5,967 nucleotides of DNA from the NCBI GenBank assembly GCA_004211235.1, contig SEEY01000269.1, forward strand, positions 1 through 5,967. The letters are read 5' to 3'. A program made the translations under genes and the position numbers. Under the pieces are notes generated by a model. The model did no database searches. It worked only from the letters and a program-made list of their open reading frames with translations, and had not been told where the DNA came from. The DNA is from Rubrivivax sp. GTDB lineage: Bacteria > Pseudomonadota > Gammaproteobacteria > Burkholderiales > Burkholderiaceae. Of this stretch, positions 5,924 to 5,967 are shown in pieces; the first letter of the stretch is position 1; each line of letters opens with the position of its first letter.

Positions 5924-5967
5924 TGAAAATCGAGAGCGATCTGCATACACATCTCCCAATAGGGACT
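5923..5967 (+). CDS. Possible start of a further gene, truncated at window end
   Basis: An ATG at 5923 opens a frame of 15 codons (MKIESDLHTHLPIGT) to the edge without a stop. It has a weak AGAAAG upstream and sits behind a TATACA box. The codons ACA, CCA, ATA, GGG and ACT are unlike the GC-ending usage of the neighbours, so this may be non-coding, or the true start may lie further right. No homology can be judged from 15 residues. Confidence 0.3.
   Translation, partial: MKIESDLHTHLPIGT

Overview
The window is high-GC DNA with dense, mostly minus-strand genes. Protein character (a 'GbsR/MarR' regulator of the MELT...HWGEM type, an EI24 membrane protein next to a CinA-type molybdopterin-binding protein, a TIGR00266/AIM24 protein) suggests a betaproteobacterium of the order Burkholderiales, perhaps near Rubrivivax/Roseateles/Leptothrix. 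This placement is recognition from memory; no database was searched.

Layout. Positions 1-3031 hold a compact minus-strand cluster, read right to left: a secreted NodB-type polysaccharide deacetylase (2243-3031), a membrane sterol desaturase/fatty acid hydroxylase family protein (1269-2246, GTG start), an EI24-family membrane protein (436-1269) and the start of a CinA-like molybdopterin-binding domain protein (cut at the left edge). The junctions are a 4-nt overlap, a 1-nt TGATG overlap and a 4-nt gap, so the four are almost certainly one transcript with translational coupling. Positions 3032-3254 are non-coding and carry a striking run of consecutive hairpins. Positions 3255-4241 encode a secreted seven-unit YVTN/YncE-type beta-propeller. 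Positions 4242-4342 are non-coding, with a terminator-like hairpin and a 14-bp palindrome. Positions 4343-5164 encode an AIM24/TIGR00266 protein. Positions 5165-5271 form a divergent intergenic region, followed by a plus-strand GbsR/MarR-type regulator (5272-5853) with a good intrinsic terminator. The last 80 bases are AT-richer and may hold the promoter and first codons of another gene.

How the genes relate. The deacetylase, desaturase and EI24 protein all act at or outside the inner membrane, which loosely suggests an envelope theme; no pathway can be assigned from sequence alone. The regulator lies divergent to the AIM24 gene, and TGACAG/CTGTCA hexamers occur only in the two regions bordering the regulator as far as I can see by eye, making autoregulation and control of the next gene a reasonable hypothesis.

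I did not find a clear new multi-gene system such as a defence island, CRISPR array or transposon. The least explained element is the hairpin array at 3087-3238. Secondary points are a possible leaderless regulator mRNA and a non-canonical metal-site residue in the deacetylase.
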